From JBKQVT01 sp963804825 (lineage in GTDB: Bacteria > Planctomycetota > Planctomycetia > Pirellulales > Thermoguttaceae), in assembly GCA_963804825.1 (NCBI GenBank), contig CAWDRV010000003.1:1178001-1242000 (forward strand): 64,000 nucleotides of DNA. The letters run 5' to 3'. Below, one piece after another: positions 16,235-26,968 of the stretch. A program made the position numbers and the translations under genes. The stretch's first letter is position 1; every line of letters starts with the position of its first letter. Under the pieces are notes generated by a model. It searched no databases. It saw only the letters and a list, made by a program, of their open reading frames with translations, and was not told the origin of the DNA.

Positions 16235-17032
16235 ATGCCCCCGATCCGCATTGCCATTCACGGGGCTGCCGGCCGCATGGGCCGGCGGCTTGTCGCCCTC
16301 GGCGCCGCCGATCCGCAACTGGCCGTCGTGGCCGCGATCGAATCGGACCGCAGTCCGCAACTCGGCCAGGACGCCGGCACGCTGGCCGGCATTGCGCCGC
16401 TGGGCGTGGCGATTGCGCCGTCGCTGACGGCGGCGGCCGCGGTCGACGTGGTCGTCGATTTCTCCATGCCCGACGCGGCCGCGGCGCTTGTGCAAACCTG
16501 CCGTGGAAAGCGGCTGCCGCTGGTCGTGGCGACCACCGGGCTGAGCGGCCCGCAGATCGAGGCCCTCCGCGCCGCGGCCGGCGAGATCCCCATCGTCTGG
16601 TCGCCCAACATGAGCCTGGCCGTCAATCTGACCATGAAGCTCTGCGAAATCGCCGCCAAGGCCCTGGCCGGCAAGGACGCCGACGTGGAAATCCTCGAAC
16701 GCCATCATCGCTTCAAGGAGGACTCGCCCAGCGGCACCGCGCTGCGACTGGGCCAGATCATTTCCGGCGCGATGGGGCAGACCGCCCATCGGCATGGCCG
16801 CCAGGGTCGTCCGGGCAAGCGGCCCCACGAGGAAATCGGCTACCATGCCGTCCGCGCGGGCGACGATCCCGGCCAGCACACCGTCGTCTTCGGCATGTTG
16901 GGCGAGACGATCGAGCTTTCGGTCCGCGCGACCAACCGCGATTGTTACGCCCTTGGGGCGCTGGCGGCGGCCAAGTTCCTGTTCGGCCGTCCGCCGGGGC
17001 TTTACGGCATGGGCGACGTGCTGGGGCTTTGA
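16235..17032 (+). CDS. dapB: 4-hydroxy-tetrahydrodipicolinate reductase
   Basis: Second committed step of lysine/diaminopimelate synthesis, 265 aa as usual. The dinucleotide-binding loop is IHGAAGRMGRRLV; ATTGLS and WSPNMSLAVN are family motifs; the catalytic and substrate-binding signature is ERHHRFKEDSPSGTA. ATG 16235 directly follows the octamer array and has only a weak CTCCCTCC context, no good Shine-Dalgarno. Its 3' end overlaps the convergent ROK kinase gene by about 31 bp. Confidence 0.93.
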   Translation: MPPIRIAIHGAAGRMGRRLVALGAADPQLAVVAAIESDRSPQLGQDAGTLAGIAPLGVAIAPSLTAAAAVDVVVDFSMPDAAAALVQTCRGKRLPLVVATTGLSGPQIEALRAAAGEIPIVWSPNMSLAVNLTMKLCEIAAKALAGKDADVEILERHHRFKEDSPSGTALRLGQIISGAMGQTAHRHGRQGRPGKRPHEEIGYHAVRAGDDPGQHTVVFGMLGETIELSVRATNRDCYALGALAAAKFLFGRPPGLYGMGDVLGL

Positions 17033-17924
17033 GAGGCGGCCACGGCCAGCGCGCCCTGGACCACGACCTCTTCGCCCAACGCGGCGGGGACAATGCGAAA
17101 GCTACCGCGCAGCGGGGAAAAACGTAACGATCGACCTCCTCCCGCAACGGCGCGAAAAACAACGCCTCGCCCGCCAACGCGACCCCGCCGCCGATCACCA
17201 CCACGCTCGGCGCCAGCAGCGTGATCATCTGGGCGACCGCCCAACCCAACGTCCGCGCGGCCTGTTGAAATATCTCCCGGGCGAGGACGTTGCCTTCGGC
17301 GGCGGCCTGGGCGACCAGCGTGCAGGTGGGCCGCTCGACCCGGGACCCGAACAGCCGGGCTTGTGCAGCCGCGGCGGCAATGCCCCAGCCGCTGGCCGCC
17401 GATTCGACCGTCATCTCGGGCCGCTCCGCCTGCAATCCGGGGCGGAGGTGGCCCAGTTCGGCGGCCACGCCGCGGCTGCCGCAGTAGACCTTTCCGTCGA
17501 GCAGCAACGCCCCGCCGATGCCGCTGCCGACGGTGATGTAGAAGACGACCCGCTGTCCGCGGCCCGCGCCGAAGCGTGCCTCGGCCAGTCCGGCGGCATC
17601 GGCGTCGTTGGAGATCGCCGCCGGCAGCGCGAACGTTTTCCGGCACCAGTCGGCCAGGGGAAAATTGTTCCAGCCCTCGATCTGATGGCTTTTCAGGGTC
17701 TTTCCCGAGGCCGCATCGACCGGCCCGCCGAAGCCGACGCCGACGGCCCGGACGCCGTGCCGGGCGATCAGCCGCCGGCCGACCTCCGCGATCTGGCGGC
17801 GAATGCCCTCGGCGCCCTGCCGGCGATCCACGTCCAGGCGCTGGAGCGCTTCGAGCGGCGTGCCGTCGCCGCGACCGACGCCAAGCTGCAATTTCGTGCC
17901 GCCGATTTCAAGGCCGAGGAACAT
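17002..17924 (-). CDS. ROK-family glucokinase/sugar kinase; one-base deletion near 17118
   Basis: Cytoplasmic sugar kinase, about 307 aa when repaired. N-terminal ATP loop LGLEIGGTKLQLG, catalytic base in NDADAAGLAEA, and GSGIGGALLLDGKVYCG. The ROK zinc motif is incomplete: AAELGHLRPG is present but the usual cysteine trio is absent. After DRYVFP the frame is lost; the expected LRGSFRIVPAALGEEVVVQGAL is read after adding one C to a CCCC run at about 17117-17120, then stops at 17002. A homopolymer indel suggests a read error. Confidence 0.85.
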
Positions 17925-17930
17925 GAGGGG

Positions 17931-17981
17931 AGGGATTTGGGGATTTGGGGATTTAGGGATTTGGGGATTTGGGGATTTGGG
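17931..17981 (+). repeat. GGGGATTT octamer array
   Basis: Six tandem units alternating GGGATTTG and GGGATTTA, immediately upstream of the ROK kinase start and joined to the hairpin at 17988. Confidence 0.8.
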
Positions 17982-17983
17982 AC

Positions 17984-18011
17984 AAAAGCCCCACGACTGC
18001 GTCGTGGGGGC
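17984..18011 (-). terminator. Intrinsic terminator after the MFS gene
   Basis: Minus strand: GCCCCCACGAC, GCA, GTCGTGGGGC, TTTT, about 60 bp beyond the transporter stop. Same repeat family as 13252 and 16165. Confidence 0.75.
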
Positions 18012-18071
18012 TGAATTGCCGCTGGGGGTCGATTATTCGCTTGCGGCCAGCGCAGGAACGCGTTTCACGCT

Positions 18072-19403
18072 TCATGGCTCCGTCGTCAAGCTCAATCGCT
18101 GCGGGGCGGCGGCGGTATCGGCTTCCAGATGCCGCGCCCCCCACAGCCAAAACACGCCACTGAGAAATATGAAAAACGACACCACGACAAACCCGACACT
18201 GAGGCGGCCGGAGCGGTCTGCCACGGCGCCGATCAGCGGGGGCGAAATGGCGTCGCCGAACGTGTGAATGATCAGGATATTCACGGCGAACCCCGTCGAG
18301 CGGATGGCCGGATGGACCACGTTGGCCAGGACCGTGTTCGTCGGGCCGGTGTTGAAGAAAAGGAAGAACTCGGCGACGAAGACCAACACCCAAGCGGCCG
18401 GGAAGGGCGTGACCAGGAACAGCAGCACGCAGGGAACGCACGCGAGCATGGTCGTGCCCGACACCAGGAAATAGGAGCCCGGCCAGCGCGTCCGGCAGGC
18501 GTCGCCGACAATGCCGCCGACCAGCGTCCCCGCGACGCCGGCCACCGCGGTCAGCAGGCCGAAGAAGGCGATGGGCTCGATCCTTCCCCATGCCCAGGGG
18601 ACATGGTGCAATTTCAGGTAGTCGGGCATCCACCACGCCACGGCCCCGGTGGCGAAGGTCATGGCCGTCATCCCGAGCGTATTGAACACGAACGACGGCG
18701 TCTGGAGCAAGGTCCGGTAGTCTTTCCACCGTGCATGGCGGCGCGGCTGCGGCGCGAGGTTTTCGGAAGCGCCGTGGTGCGGCTCGCGCATCCACAACGA
18801 TCCTAACCCCAGCAACAGGCCCGGAACGACGACGGCATAGAACGCGCAGCGCCAGCTCTGGGCGTCGCGGTTCAAGGCCGCCACGTAGCCGCCCAGGACG
18901 TAGCCCAACGCGCTGCCGACGGGAATGGCCATGTAGAACCACGACAGCACTTGCCCGCGCTTGGCCACGGGATAGAAATCGGCGATGATCGTCGGCGCGA
19001 CCGGTCCGTAGGCGGCCTCGCCGACGCCCAGCAGGCAGCGCGTCAACAGGAGCATGGTGAAGGTCATGGCCAGCCCGCTGGCCCCGCTGGCCAGGCTCCA
19101 TAGCACGATGCCGACGGCGATCAGCCGCCACCGCGACCGCCGTTCGCCCAGCCAGCCGAACAGCGGTGAGGCGACCATGTAGGAGACCAGAAAGGCCGTC
19201 GAGAGCAGGCCGGAAAGGGCCCGCGCGTGGGGATCGTCCTGCCTGCTAACATGCAGCAGGTCGTGACGGATATCCGGCTCGACGGCCGCCAGAACGTAGC
19301 GGTCGATGTAGTTGAACAGGTTCATCGAGAGCAGCAGCACCAGCGCCATCCAAGCCCCGGAAGTCTTGGAATTCGCCCCGCGAGCCGCCGATCGGGAAGT
19401 CAT
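18072..19403 (-). CDS. MFS transporter (Spinster-like)
   Basis: 443 aa with about 12 hydrophobic segments. NLFNYIDRYVLAAVEPDIR at the start and GWLGERRSRWRL between TM2 and TM3 (the MFS loop motif) are typical of the Spinster-type branch. RCLLGVGEAAYGPVAPTIIADFYP is the TM4-5 signature. Substrate unknown; related proteins move lipids, sugars or organic anions. The gene stands alone with its own terminator. Confidence 0.85.
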   Translation of the reverse strand: MTSRSAARGANSKTSGAWMALVLLLSMNLFNYIDRYVLAAVEPDIRHDLLHVSRQDDPHARALSGLLSTAFLVSYMVASPLFGWLGERRSRWRLIAVGIVLWSLASGASGLAMTFTMLLLTRCLLGVGEAAYGPVAPTIIADFYPVAKRGQVLSWFYMAIPVGSALGYVLGGYVAALNRDAQSWRCAFYAVVVPGLLLGLGSLWMREPHHGASENLAPQPRRHARWKDYRTLLQTPSFVFNTLGMTAMTFATGAVAWWMPDYLKLHHVPWAWGRIEPIAFFGLLTAVAGVAGTLVGGIVGDACRTRWPGSYFLVSGTTMLACVPCVLLFLVTPFPAAWVLVFVAEFFLFFNTGPTNTVLANVVHPAIRSTGFAVNILIIHTFGDAISPPLIGAVADRSGRLSVGFVVVSFFIFLSGVFWLWGARHLEADTAAAPQRLSLTTEP

Positions 19404-19472
19404 AGGCCGGCCATTGTGACGTTCCCCCCGGGCGTGTCAACCGGAAGTCATCGCCGGAAGTCGGTGCCTGAG

Positions 19473-21138
19473 CTACTCGACAATCACCTTGCCCACGTTC
19501 TTCACGTGGATGTCCCCCTGCTTGAGATTGCCGACTTTCTTGCCCCCGACGGTCAGATTGCGGAAGACCAACCGGCCGATCGCGCCCTTGGCAACGCCCT
19601 CGAAGACCGCGGCCTTGTCGGCCACGTCGACCGCCACGTTCTCCATTTCAAGCCGCTCGATCCGCACCTTCCTCATCAGAAACACGTAACGCTTGACGCG
19701 GTCGCAGTCGAATCCGCAATCGACCAGCCGGAGCGTTCCGTAGCGGGGCGGTTGCGGCGACTTTGGGTCCTGCACCAGGCCGCCGATGAACAGTCCCGAC
19801 GCCGCCATGCCGCAGAAATCGCAGTTCTCGAAAAGGATGTCGTGAATGCCCACCATGCTGCTGGCGCCCCACTCGCCGAAGCGAATGCCGTTGGCCCGCG
19901 GGTTCCATCCGACCAGGCCGCGGACCACGCAATGGCTCAGCTCCCGCGATTGGGCCAACTCCAGCATCGGAGAAGCGAAACACAACGTGTTGCCCCAGGC
20001 CAGGCAGTCGTCGTTGCAGTGAGATGAAGCAGCCGTCGATGGTCAGGCCGTCGGTGCTCACCACGTCGATGCCGTCGGCGAACTCGGGCACGCAGGCGGG
20101 CGGGGTGAGGATCCTGCAGCGGAGGAGCGTAACGCGGTCGCAGCCCACGACGTTGACGTTCCAATTCCGGCCGTTGCGCACCGTCAAGTCGCGGAGTGCG
20201 ATGTCCTGCGACCGCAGGATCAGCACGGGCGCCTGGGAAAGGACCGGCACCCGGTAATCGCCCTCGACAAGATGATTGTAGCGATTGCCCTGGAGGGCGA
20301 AGTTCTCGTACGCTTGGTGATCGAGGCAGCCGCGGCCGGAGATCGTAATCCGCTTGCTTTGGTCGATCGAGATGCCCGGCGCGTGGCGGTTCTCGCCACG
20401 CGGACTGGTCTTGATGCGGATCAAACAGCCCGGCGCCAGGTAAATGCCCAGGTTCGACGCCTTGTGAATCTTGATCGTGTCGGTCAGGTAGATTCCGGGC
20501 GGGACGTAAAGCGTCTTGCCCGTCCCGTTGACGGCCGCGATCGCCCGGGCAAAACCGTCGGTCTGCTCGACCTTGCCGGTCGCGTCGGTCAGGAATCGGG
20601 CGGCATTGACCACGTTCTCCGCCGTGGGCGAAGGGGCGCCCTCTTCGGGTGGATCGACGATCAGGCAGCACGGCGGCAGATCGTTGACCTCCACGATGAA
20701 ATAGCGCGGCTCGCGGCGGTCGATCGTGAAACGCATCACGCGGCCGTCGGCCGTCGCTTCAATCCCGCGGCGCTTCGGATGGATCGAGAAATTCCGGATG
20801 GGCTCCGAGGCGGTCAGTTCGACCCGGAGTTCTCCCGCGGCGGCCACGTGCGCGTAGTGAAGTCCCACGAATTTCAACGGGACGCGGCACTGCGCCGGCA
20901 GCTTGTCGTACCCGGCGACAATCCGCTCGCAGGCCGCCGCGTCGATGTTCGGCAAGGCCGTCACAGGCACTTCCACGCCGTTGATTTTCAACCCATAGAC
21001 CCAACTCGGCCGGTCGCCGGCGAAGTGATAAACCGTCACGCCGTTGCCGCCGCTGGGGGCCGCGCGGGCGGACAGGGCCAAGGTCAGAGGGATGGCGATG
21101 GCCAAGAGAGCGATTCTGCCGGATGCGATGGTCTTCAT
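19473..21138 (-). CDS. Secreted parallel beta-helix protein (GH28/pectate-lyase-like); frameshifted near 20025
   Basis: About 555 aa after repair. Signal peptide MKTIASGRIALLAIAIPLTLALSA. The middle contains the polygalacturonase-like pattern of short repeated coils: GKTLYVPPGIYLTDTIKIH, ITISGRGCLDHQAYE, LRDLTVRNGRNWNVNVVGCDRVTL, DGIDVVSTDGLTIDGCFIS, then in the second frame CNDDCLAWGN. The DG...DD arrangement fits the GH28 active-site strand, so a glycan-cleaving role outside the cytoplasm is likely. One base is gained or lost at about 20015-20030. AGGAG precedes the ATG at 21138. Confidence 0.75.
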
Positions 21139-21190
21139 GGTGTCATCTCCTGAATGAACTTGCGCGATTCGGGAAGCCTGCGCACGTGGT

Positions 21191-21280
21191 GAGCCCCGGG
21201 CGTCAGCCCGGGGATGGCGTGAATTCGTCCCAAGACGCCGGTGATCCTAACACCAATCCCCGGGCTGACGCCCGGGGCTC
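21191..21280. repeat. 25-bp perfect palindrome pair (GAGCCCCGGGCGTCAGC type)
   Basis: Arms at 21191-21215 and 21256-21280 are perfect reverse complements separated by 40 bp, between thiC and the beta-helix gene. A single arm of the same family lies at 32635-32659. Confidence 0.85.
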
Positions 21281-21304
21281 CATAGCTACTCCGCCCGATG
21301 CAAG

Positions 21305-22612
<1,308 letters not shown>

Positions 22613-22696
22613 GTCCCCATCGTAGCGGCATTTCGGCCGGCGTCAAGGTTTACCCCCTCTCCCGGAGTGAGAGGGTCGGGGTGAGGGCGATGCACC

Positions 22697-22780
22697 GGTA
22701 GGGTGGGACGAGCGGAGCGAAGTCCCACCTTTTTCCGCGGCAGTTGTGGTGGGACTTCGCTCCGCTCGTCCCACCCTACC
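22697..22780. repeat. 33-bp perfect palindrome pair (GGTAGGGTGGGACGAGC type)
   Basis: Arms 22697-22729 and 22748-22780 are exact reverse complements with an 18-bp loop. Just before it, 22658-22688 has a CCCTCTCCCGGAGTGAGAGGG hairpin. The rest of 22613-23035 shows no gene. Confidence 0.9.
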
Positions 22781-23035
22781 CAACCACCCGACTCGCGCCA
22801 CCCACTGCCGCGGCATCTTGAATTGCCCATCTTCGCTGATCGGTGCAGCTCTGCTTAATGCTCAAGATCGTTGCAACCGGAACCGATAACTACGATGCCA
22901 TACGTTGTCACGGGTGCTCCCTGCGCGAACGGATGGCGAAAAGTATCCCAAGGAAGGAAATCCCGGCATGTGGCAATATGATTTAGACCGCGCTCCGGCC
23001 GGCGAGACGAACCTGACCGAAGCGCACTCAATTCA

Positions 23036-23929
23036 ATGCAGACTACGCAGAATACCCATTCTGCCAATAATGCCACAGCGACGTTGTTGGCCCAGATCCC
23101 CGATCTCAGTCTCGATGATCCGCAGTCGCTGATGGAAGAGCACACCGCGGCCAAGGATGGCCGGCTGATCGGCCAAGCCTTGGCGAGCAAACTCGTGCTG
23201 GGCGGAGGCATCCTCCTGGTGGTGGCGGCCATTCTGCCGTTCACCGTGGCGAAGAAGACCTATTCGAAGCCGGTTGACAAGGGGCTATCGCAGTCGCATT
23301 TCACGTTGCCGTCGCCGGCGCCGGAGGCCGACGTGGCCCCGAGCTGGAACCCAGATGGGAATCAGGCCGAGGCGGCTCGGAATCCCACGGCCTCGCCCGG
23401 CGCGGCCGGCGGCGCGCAGCCGTCGGTCGTGGTTGCGGCGGTTGCCGCCCGGCCTGGCATCAATGTCGCGGCGCCGCCGTGGGTGGACAACGTCCAAGGA
23501 TCGGCGGTCGCCAGGTCCTCGCCGCCCGTGGCCGGCAACAACGTGGCGTTGCCCAATCTGCCCGCCCACATGCCGCAAACGAACATGCCCCCGCAATTCC
23601 CCGCCGGCAGCGATCGCACCCCGCAGGCAACCATGGGAATGAATCGGCCGATGGCCGTCGGCCAAGCGGTGGGCGGTGGGCAAGGGGCAGGGGGGACGAT
23701 CTATCAGGCCGACGCCCGCAACGACCCGCGCAACACGTACCCGGGCGGCCCTCCGGGGGGCGGGTCTGGCGGGGTGAATCCGGTGATGCCCGACTTGAAC
23801 CGCGAGCTTTCGCCCGGCGCGACGGCGGCGGACGGGCGGCCGGTGCCCGAGGAGCAATCGCCGCCGCCGGCTTCGGCGCAGCTTGAAGGCAACATTGTTC
23901 CCATTCCTCCCAGTCAGGACCATCCATGA
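23036..23929 (+). CDS. Hypothetical single-pass membrane protein, Pro/Gly/Ala-rich
   Basis: 297 aa, not recognised. The first ~52 residues are polar and cytoplasmic in character, followed by one transmembrane segment (LVLGGGILLVVAAILPFTVA, about 56-75). The remaining 220 residues are low-complexity and rich in Pro, Gly, Ala and Asn, probably disordered and outside the membrane. The stop overlaps the next start by 4 nt (ATGA), so it is translationally coupled to the CpsD-like gene. The layout suggests an envelope or polysaccharide-export accessory protein; that is inference. Confidence 0.7.
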   Translation: MQTTQNTHSANNATATLLAQIPDLSLDDPQSLMEEHTAAKDGRLIGQALASKLVLGGGILLVVAAILPFTVAKKTYSKPVDKGLSQSHFTLPSPAPEADVAPSWNPDGNQAEAARNPTASPGAAGGAQPSVVVAAVAARPGINVAAPPWVDNVQGSAVARSSPPVAGNNVALPNLPAHMPQTNMPPQFPAGSDRTPQATMGMNRPMAVGQAVGGGQGAGGTIYQADARNDPRNTYPGGPPGGGSGGVNPVMPDLNRELSPGATAADGRPVPEEQSPPPASAQLEGNIVPIPPSQDHP

Positions 23930-25137
23930 GCGCCCTGGATCAAGCCTTCATTCGAGCCTATTCGCGCCGGACGCCGGCGCAAGGGCCCGACCGGCCGCCG
24001 GTCGCTGTCCCGGTAGCCCCCGTCGAGGAAGCCAGGCCAGCGCCGCCGAAGAAGAAGGCAGCCGCTCCCTCAGTCGAGCGGCTGTTCACCAACTTGCCAG
24101 AACCCGCGAGTCCATCGACCGGATCGCCGCCGCCGCGAGGACCGGCGTTGTCGGCCTGCGAGGCGCTGGGAATCTCGATCTCCCGAACCGGCGCCGGCAC
24201 GCAACCGCGGGTTGCGGTAGTCGCGGCGCCGCAATCCCAGACGACGTTGCCGCCGGCGTCGGAGCCCAAATCGCTGAACGTCTGGCCGAAGGAGTTCGAG
24301 GAGCCGGGTGATTTGTGGACGACTGCCGCGACCGAAGAACCAGCGGCAAAAGGACCAACGGCGAAAGAGTCAACGGCGAGCGAGCCGGCGACGGCAACGG
24401 CGACAACAACGGCAACGGCGACGACAACGGCAACGGCGACGCGGCCGTGGCAGCCGATGCTGCAAGTCGATCACTTCGTGTGGCCGCGAATCTGCGGGCA
24501 GTTGGAAATGGTCGCAGTGCGGCAGATGGAGGAACTGGCCGACGCGCTGCTGGCCGCCGCGGGAAAGGACCACAAGGTCCTGGCGGTGGGCGGCGTCCGC
24601 GCCGGCGACGGCGCCACGACGATGCTGCTCTGCGCGGGGCGACTCTTGGCCCGACGAGGTTTCCGCGTGCTCCTGGCCGACGCCGCCTTCGACGATCCGC
24701 AGTTGGCCGTGCGGTTGGGAATGCTGCCGCAGGCCGGCTGGGAGGCCGTGTTGGCCGGGCGGTCGCCGCTGGAGGAGGTCATCATCGATTCCACGGCGGA
24801 TCGGTTGGCCGTCCTGCCCGCCGTCAAACCGCAATCCGGCGACCACGGCGATGCCGGCGCCCGCGGCATTGCCGGCATGATCGGCCGGGAAACGGCCTTG
24901 GCCGCCAGCCTCGACCTGCTCAAGCAACAGTACGATTTCATCCTGGTGGACGTGGGCCCGTTGGAGGACCGCTCGGCCGGTCTGCCGGCGTTGGGCAGCG
25001 GCAACCGCTTGGACGCGGCCGTCGTGGTCCACAACCTCCGCGGGACGAGCGCCGATCGGCTGGCCGAAGCCCAGCGCGGCCTCGGCGCCGCCGGCGTGGT
25101 CCAGATCGGCGTCATCCAAAACTTTGTTCGCTTGTAG
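23926..25137 (+). CDS. CpsD/CapB-like (MinD-type) ATPase with degenerate P-loop
   Basis: 403 aa. A ~170-residue Pro/Ala-rich lead with a Thr-Ala run is followed by a P-loop domain related to bacterial tyrosine kinases of exopolysaccharide clusters. Walker A reads GGVRAGDGATTM, where the invariant lysine is replaced by alanine; Walker B is FILVDVGPL; RGFRVLLADAAFDDP resembles Walker A'. The C-terminus lacks the tyrosine cluster of BY-kinases. It may therefore be a non-catalytic regulator. Starts at ATG 23926 inside the previous gene and is followed 7 bp later by an ExeA-like ATPase. Confidence 0.7.
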   Translation: MSALDQAFIRAYSRRTPAQGPDRPPVAVPVAPVEEARPAPPKKKAAAPSVERLFTNLPEPASPSTGSPPPRGPALSACEALGISISRTGAGTQPRVAVVAAPQSQTTLPPASEPKSLNVWPKEFEEPGDLWTTAATEEPAAKGPTAKESTASEPATATATTTATATTTATATRPWQPMLQVDHFVWPRICGQLEMVAVRQMEELADALLAAAGKDHKVLAVGGVRAGDGATTMLLCAGRLLARRGFRVLLADAAFDDPQLAVRLGMLPQAGWEAVLAGRSPLEEVIIDSTADRLAVLPAVKPQSGDHGDAGARGIAGMIGRETALAASLDLLKQQYDFILVDVGPLEDRSAGLPALGSGNRLDAAVVVHNLRGTSADRLAEAQRGLGAAGVVQIGVIQNFVRL

Positions 25138-25144
25138 GTGTGCC

Positions 25145-25966
25145 ATGTACGAATCCTATTGGCAACTGCAGCAGAAGCCTTTCGAGAACAACGCCGATCC
25201 GCAGTTCTATTATCCGGGCGAGTCGCACCAGGCCGCCCTGTTGAAATTGCGCTATGCCGTCGAGAACCGTCGCGGCGGCGCGCTGCTGGCCGGCGCCTCG
25301 GGCATCGGCAAGACGCTGCTGGCCAACATGCTGCGGGGCATGTTGGGCGAAGGCTTCACGCCGTTCGTCCACCTGGTGTTTCCGCAGATGGCCACCGCCG
25401 AACTGCTGGCCTATCTGGCCGGCGAACTCGACGGCGCAAGCGTGCCCTCCGGCCGCCCGGGCGTCCACGAGAGCGTGCTGCGGATCCAGCACGCCCTGGC
25501 CGACAACGCCCGGCACGGACGCCACGCCGTCCTGGTGATCGACGAGGCGCAATTGCTCGACAACGGGAACACCCTCGAAACGCTGCGGCTGCTGCTGAAT
25601 TTCCAGCCGGACAACCAGCCGGGGCTGACGCTGCTGCTGGTCGGCGAGCCCGGACTGCTCTCGACGCTGTCGCGCATCCCGACGTTGGAGGAGCGGCTAG
25701 GGGTGAAGTGCCTGCTGCGTCCGTTCAACGAGGAGGAGACGGCCGCCTACGTGAGCCATCGCCTGCGGGTGGCCGGGGCGTTGCGGCCGATCTTCGAGCC
25801 GGAGAGCCTGACGGCCTTGCACGGCTTGACGCACGGCATTGCGCGGGGCATCAATCGGCTGTGCGATTTGGCGCTCTTGATCGGATTTGCCGAGGAGCGG
25901 CGGACGATCACGGCGGACCACGTCGAGGCCGTCTGCCAGGAGTTGGTGACGGTCGTGCCGGAATAG
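25145..25966 (+). CDS. ExeA/GspA-like AAA ATPase
   Basis: 273 aa, YESYWQLQQKPFENNADPQFYYP being the hallmark N-terminus of ExeA-type ATPases. Walker A GASGIGKTLLAN, Walker B AVLVIDEAQLL, and the arginine-rich RCLL..F. end typical of the AAA+ lid. ExeA proteins help insert secretins or act in polysaccharide and PEP-CTERM/exosortase loci. No peptidoglycan-binding domain follows, so this is the short form. TAGGTG sits before ATG 25145. Third gene of a tight plus-strand set. Confidence 0.85.
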   Translation: MYESYWQLQQKPFENNADPQFYYPGESHQAALLKLRYAVENRRGGALLAGASGIGKTLLANMLRGMLGEGFTPFVHLVFPQMATAELLAYLAGELDGASVPSGRPGVHESVLRIQHALADNARHGRHAVLVIDEAQLLDNGNTLETLRLLLNFQPDNQPGLTLLLVGEPGLLSTLSRIPTLEERLGVKCLLRPFNEEETAAYVSHRLRVAGALRPIFEPESLTALHGLTHGIARGINRLCDLALLIGFAEERRTITADHVEAVCQELVTVVPE

Positions 25967-25979
25967 GCGCCCTACAACT

Positions 25980-26567
25980 CTACTTCGTAAGGATTCGCCT
26001 CAGTTCGCCGATGACGTCGGTTTTCTTCGGGTCGTAAGACTTCCAGCCGCCGGCGAACTTCTTCAGTGTTGCGATGAGTTCGTCTGAGTCGGCGGCGTTG
26101 CCGGGAACCCGCGAAGGATACCTTACGCGATAACCGTAAGTCTTATCATAGAACATCGGCTCGTCGATTAGCTCCAATTCCGTCTTCCGATACTCCTTCG
26201 AATAGTAGTTCAGCCCACGGAGTTTGTCATGGATGGGCTTGTTGTGTGCCTTGATCCTATCCAACATCTCCCGGGAATAACGTGGAAGGAGTTGCACCAA
26301 AATGCTCAGCCCCGTTTTTTGCGAATGGGGATATGCTTGGCCATACATCGAAGCCTCGGTTCGCATCTCGGCTGTCGTGATGCAGATCCAACAGTTCCCG
26401 TTGACGCTCTGGAGGCCCACGGACCAACCCTTGGGCAATGCCGCCGAAATCTCTTTGATGGGATCGGCGTCGTCCGCTCGGGCCGTGGCCGCACTATACA
26501 GAGGGCCGCTGCCGACTGCCGCCGCGATTGCTGCCCACAACGCGATGCGATTGGTTCTGTGACGCAT
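25980..26567 (-). CDS. Hypothetical secreted protein
   Basis: 195 aa, family not recognised. A signal peptide (IALWAAIAAAVGSGPLYSAATARA) ends near residue 33. The mature part is polar with NGNCWICITTAEM and KTYGYRVRYPSR. AGGAGG stands 8 nt before the ATG at 26567. Its 3' end converges on the ExeA-like gene with 13 bp between. The last 109 bp are duplicated at 26792-26900. Confidence 0.65.
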   Translation of the reverse strand: MRHRTNRIALWAAIAAAVGSGPLYSAATARADDADPIKEISAALPKGWSVGLQSVNGNCWICITTAEMRTEASMYGQAYPHSQKTGLSILVQLLPRYSREMLDRIKAHNKPIHDKLRGLNYYSKEYRKTELELIDEPMFYDKTYGYRVRYPSRVPGNAADSDELIATLKKFAGGWKSYDPKKTDVIGELRRILTK

Positions 26568-26694
26568 TGTTATCACCTCCTCCCTTGGCCAATGCAGTTT
26601 TGCTACTGCGTGCTTGCTGCCCTGGATTCTAACGCCACTGCACTGGAGTGTGCAAGACGGCGTGGGCGCGGGACGAGCGCTTCGTCCCTCCGCC

Positions 26695-26773
26695 GGGTGC
26701 CACTGGCTGCTTGTCAGCCAGTGCCTTTGTCGGCCGTTTTACGACACTGGCTGACAAGCAGCCAGTGGCACCC
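26695..26773. repeat. 29-bp perfect palindrome pair (GGGTGCCACTGGCTGC type)
   Basis: Arms 26695-26723 and 26745-26773 are exact reverse complements around 21 bp. It lies between a gene and a partial duplicate of that gene's 3' end. Confidence 0.9.
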
Positions 26774-26791
26774 AACTTTCCGCAACAGAAA

Positions 26792-26900
26792 CTACTTCGT
26801 AAGGACTCGCCTCAGTTCGCCGATGACGTCGGTTTTCTTCGGGTCGCAAGACTTCCAGCCGCCGACGAACTTCTTCAGCCTTGCGACGAGTTCATCTGAG
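26792..26900 (-). pseudogene. Duplicated 3' end of the secreted-protein gene
   Basis: About 109 bp nearly identical to 25980-26088, including the TAG stop and the residues DPKKTDVIGELRR. Nothing of the 5' part is present. Either the rest of a tandem paralogue was deleted or only the end was copied. Confidence 0.8.
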
Positions 26901-26968
26901 AACCCATGGGACTTACCATCCACGAAGGCCACTGCAAACCGCCCTGAGGACAGACTGCGGCCGACGCC

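Noticed and set aside
19227..20027. 266-residue plus-strand frame
   Set aside because: Covers the 5' end of the MFS gene and the 3' end of the beta-helix gene in antisense, with no motif.
22613..23035. TPP riboswitch upstream of thiC
   Set aside because: The CTGAGA core and the ACCTGATC strand were not found; the region holds a long palindrome instead.
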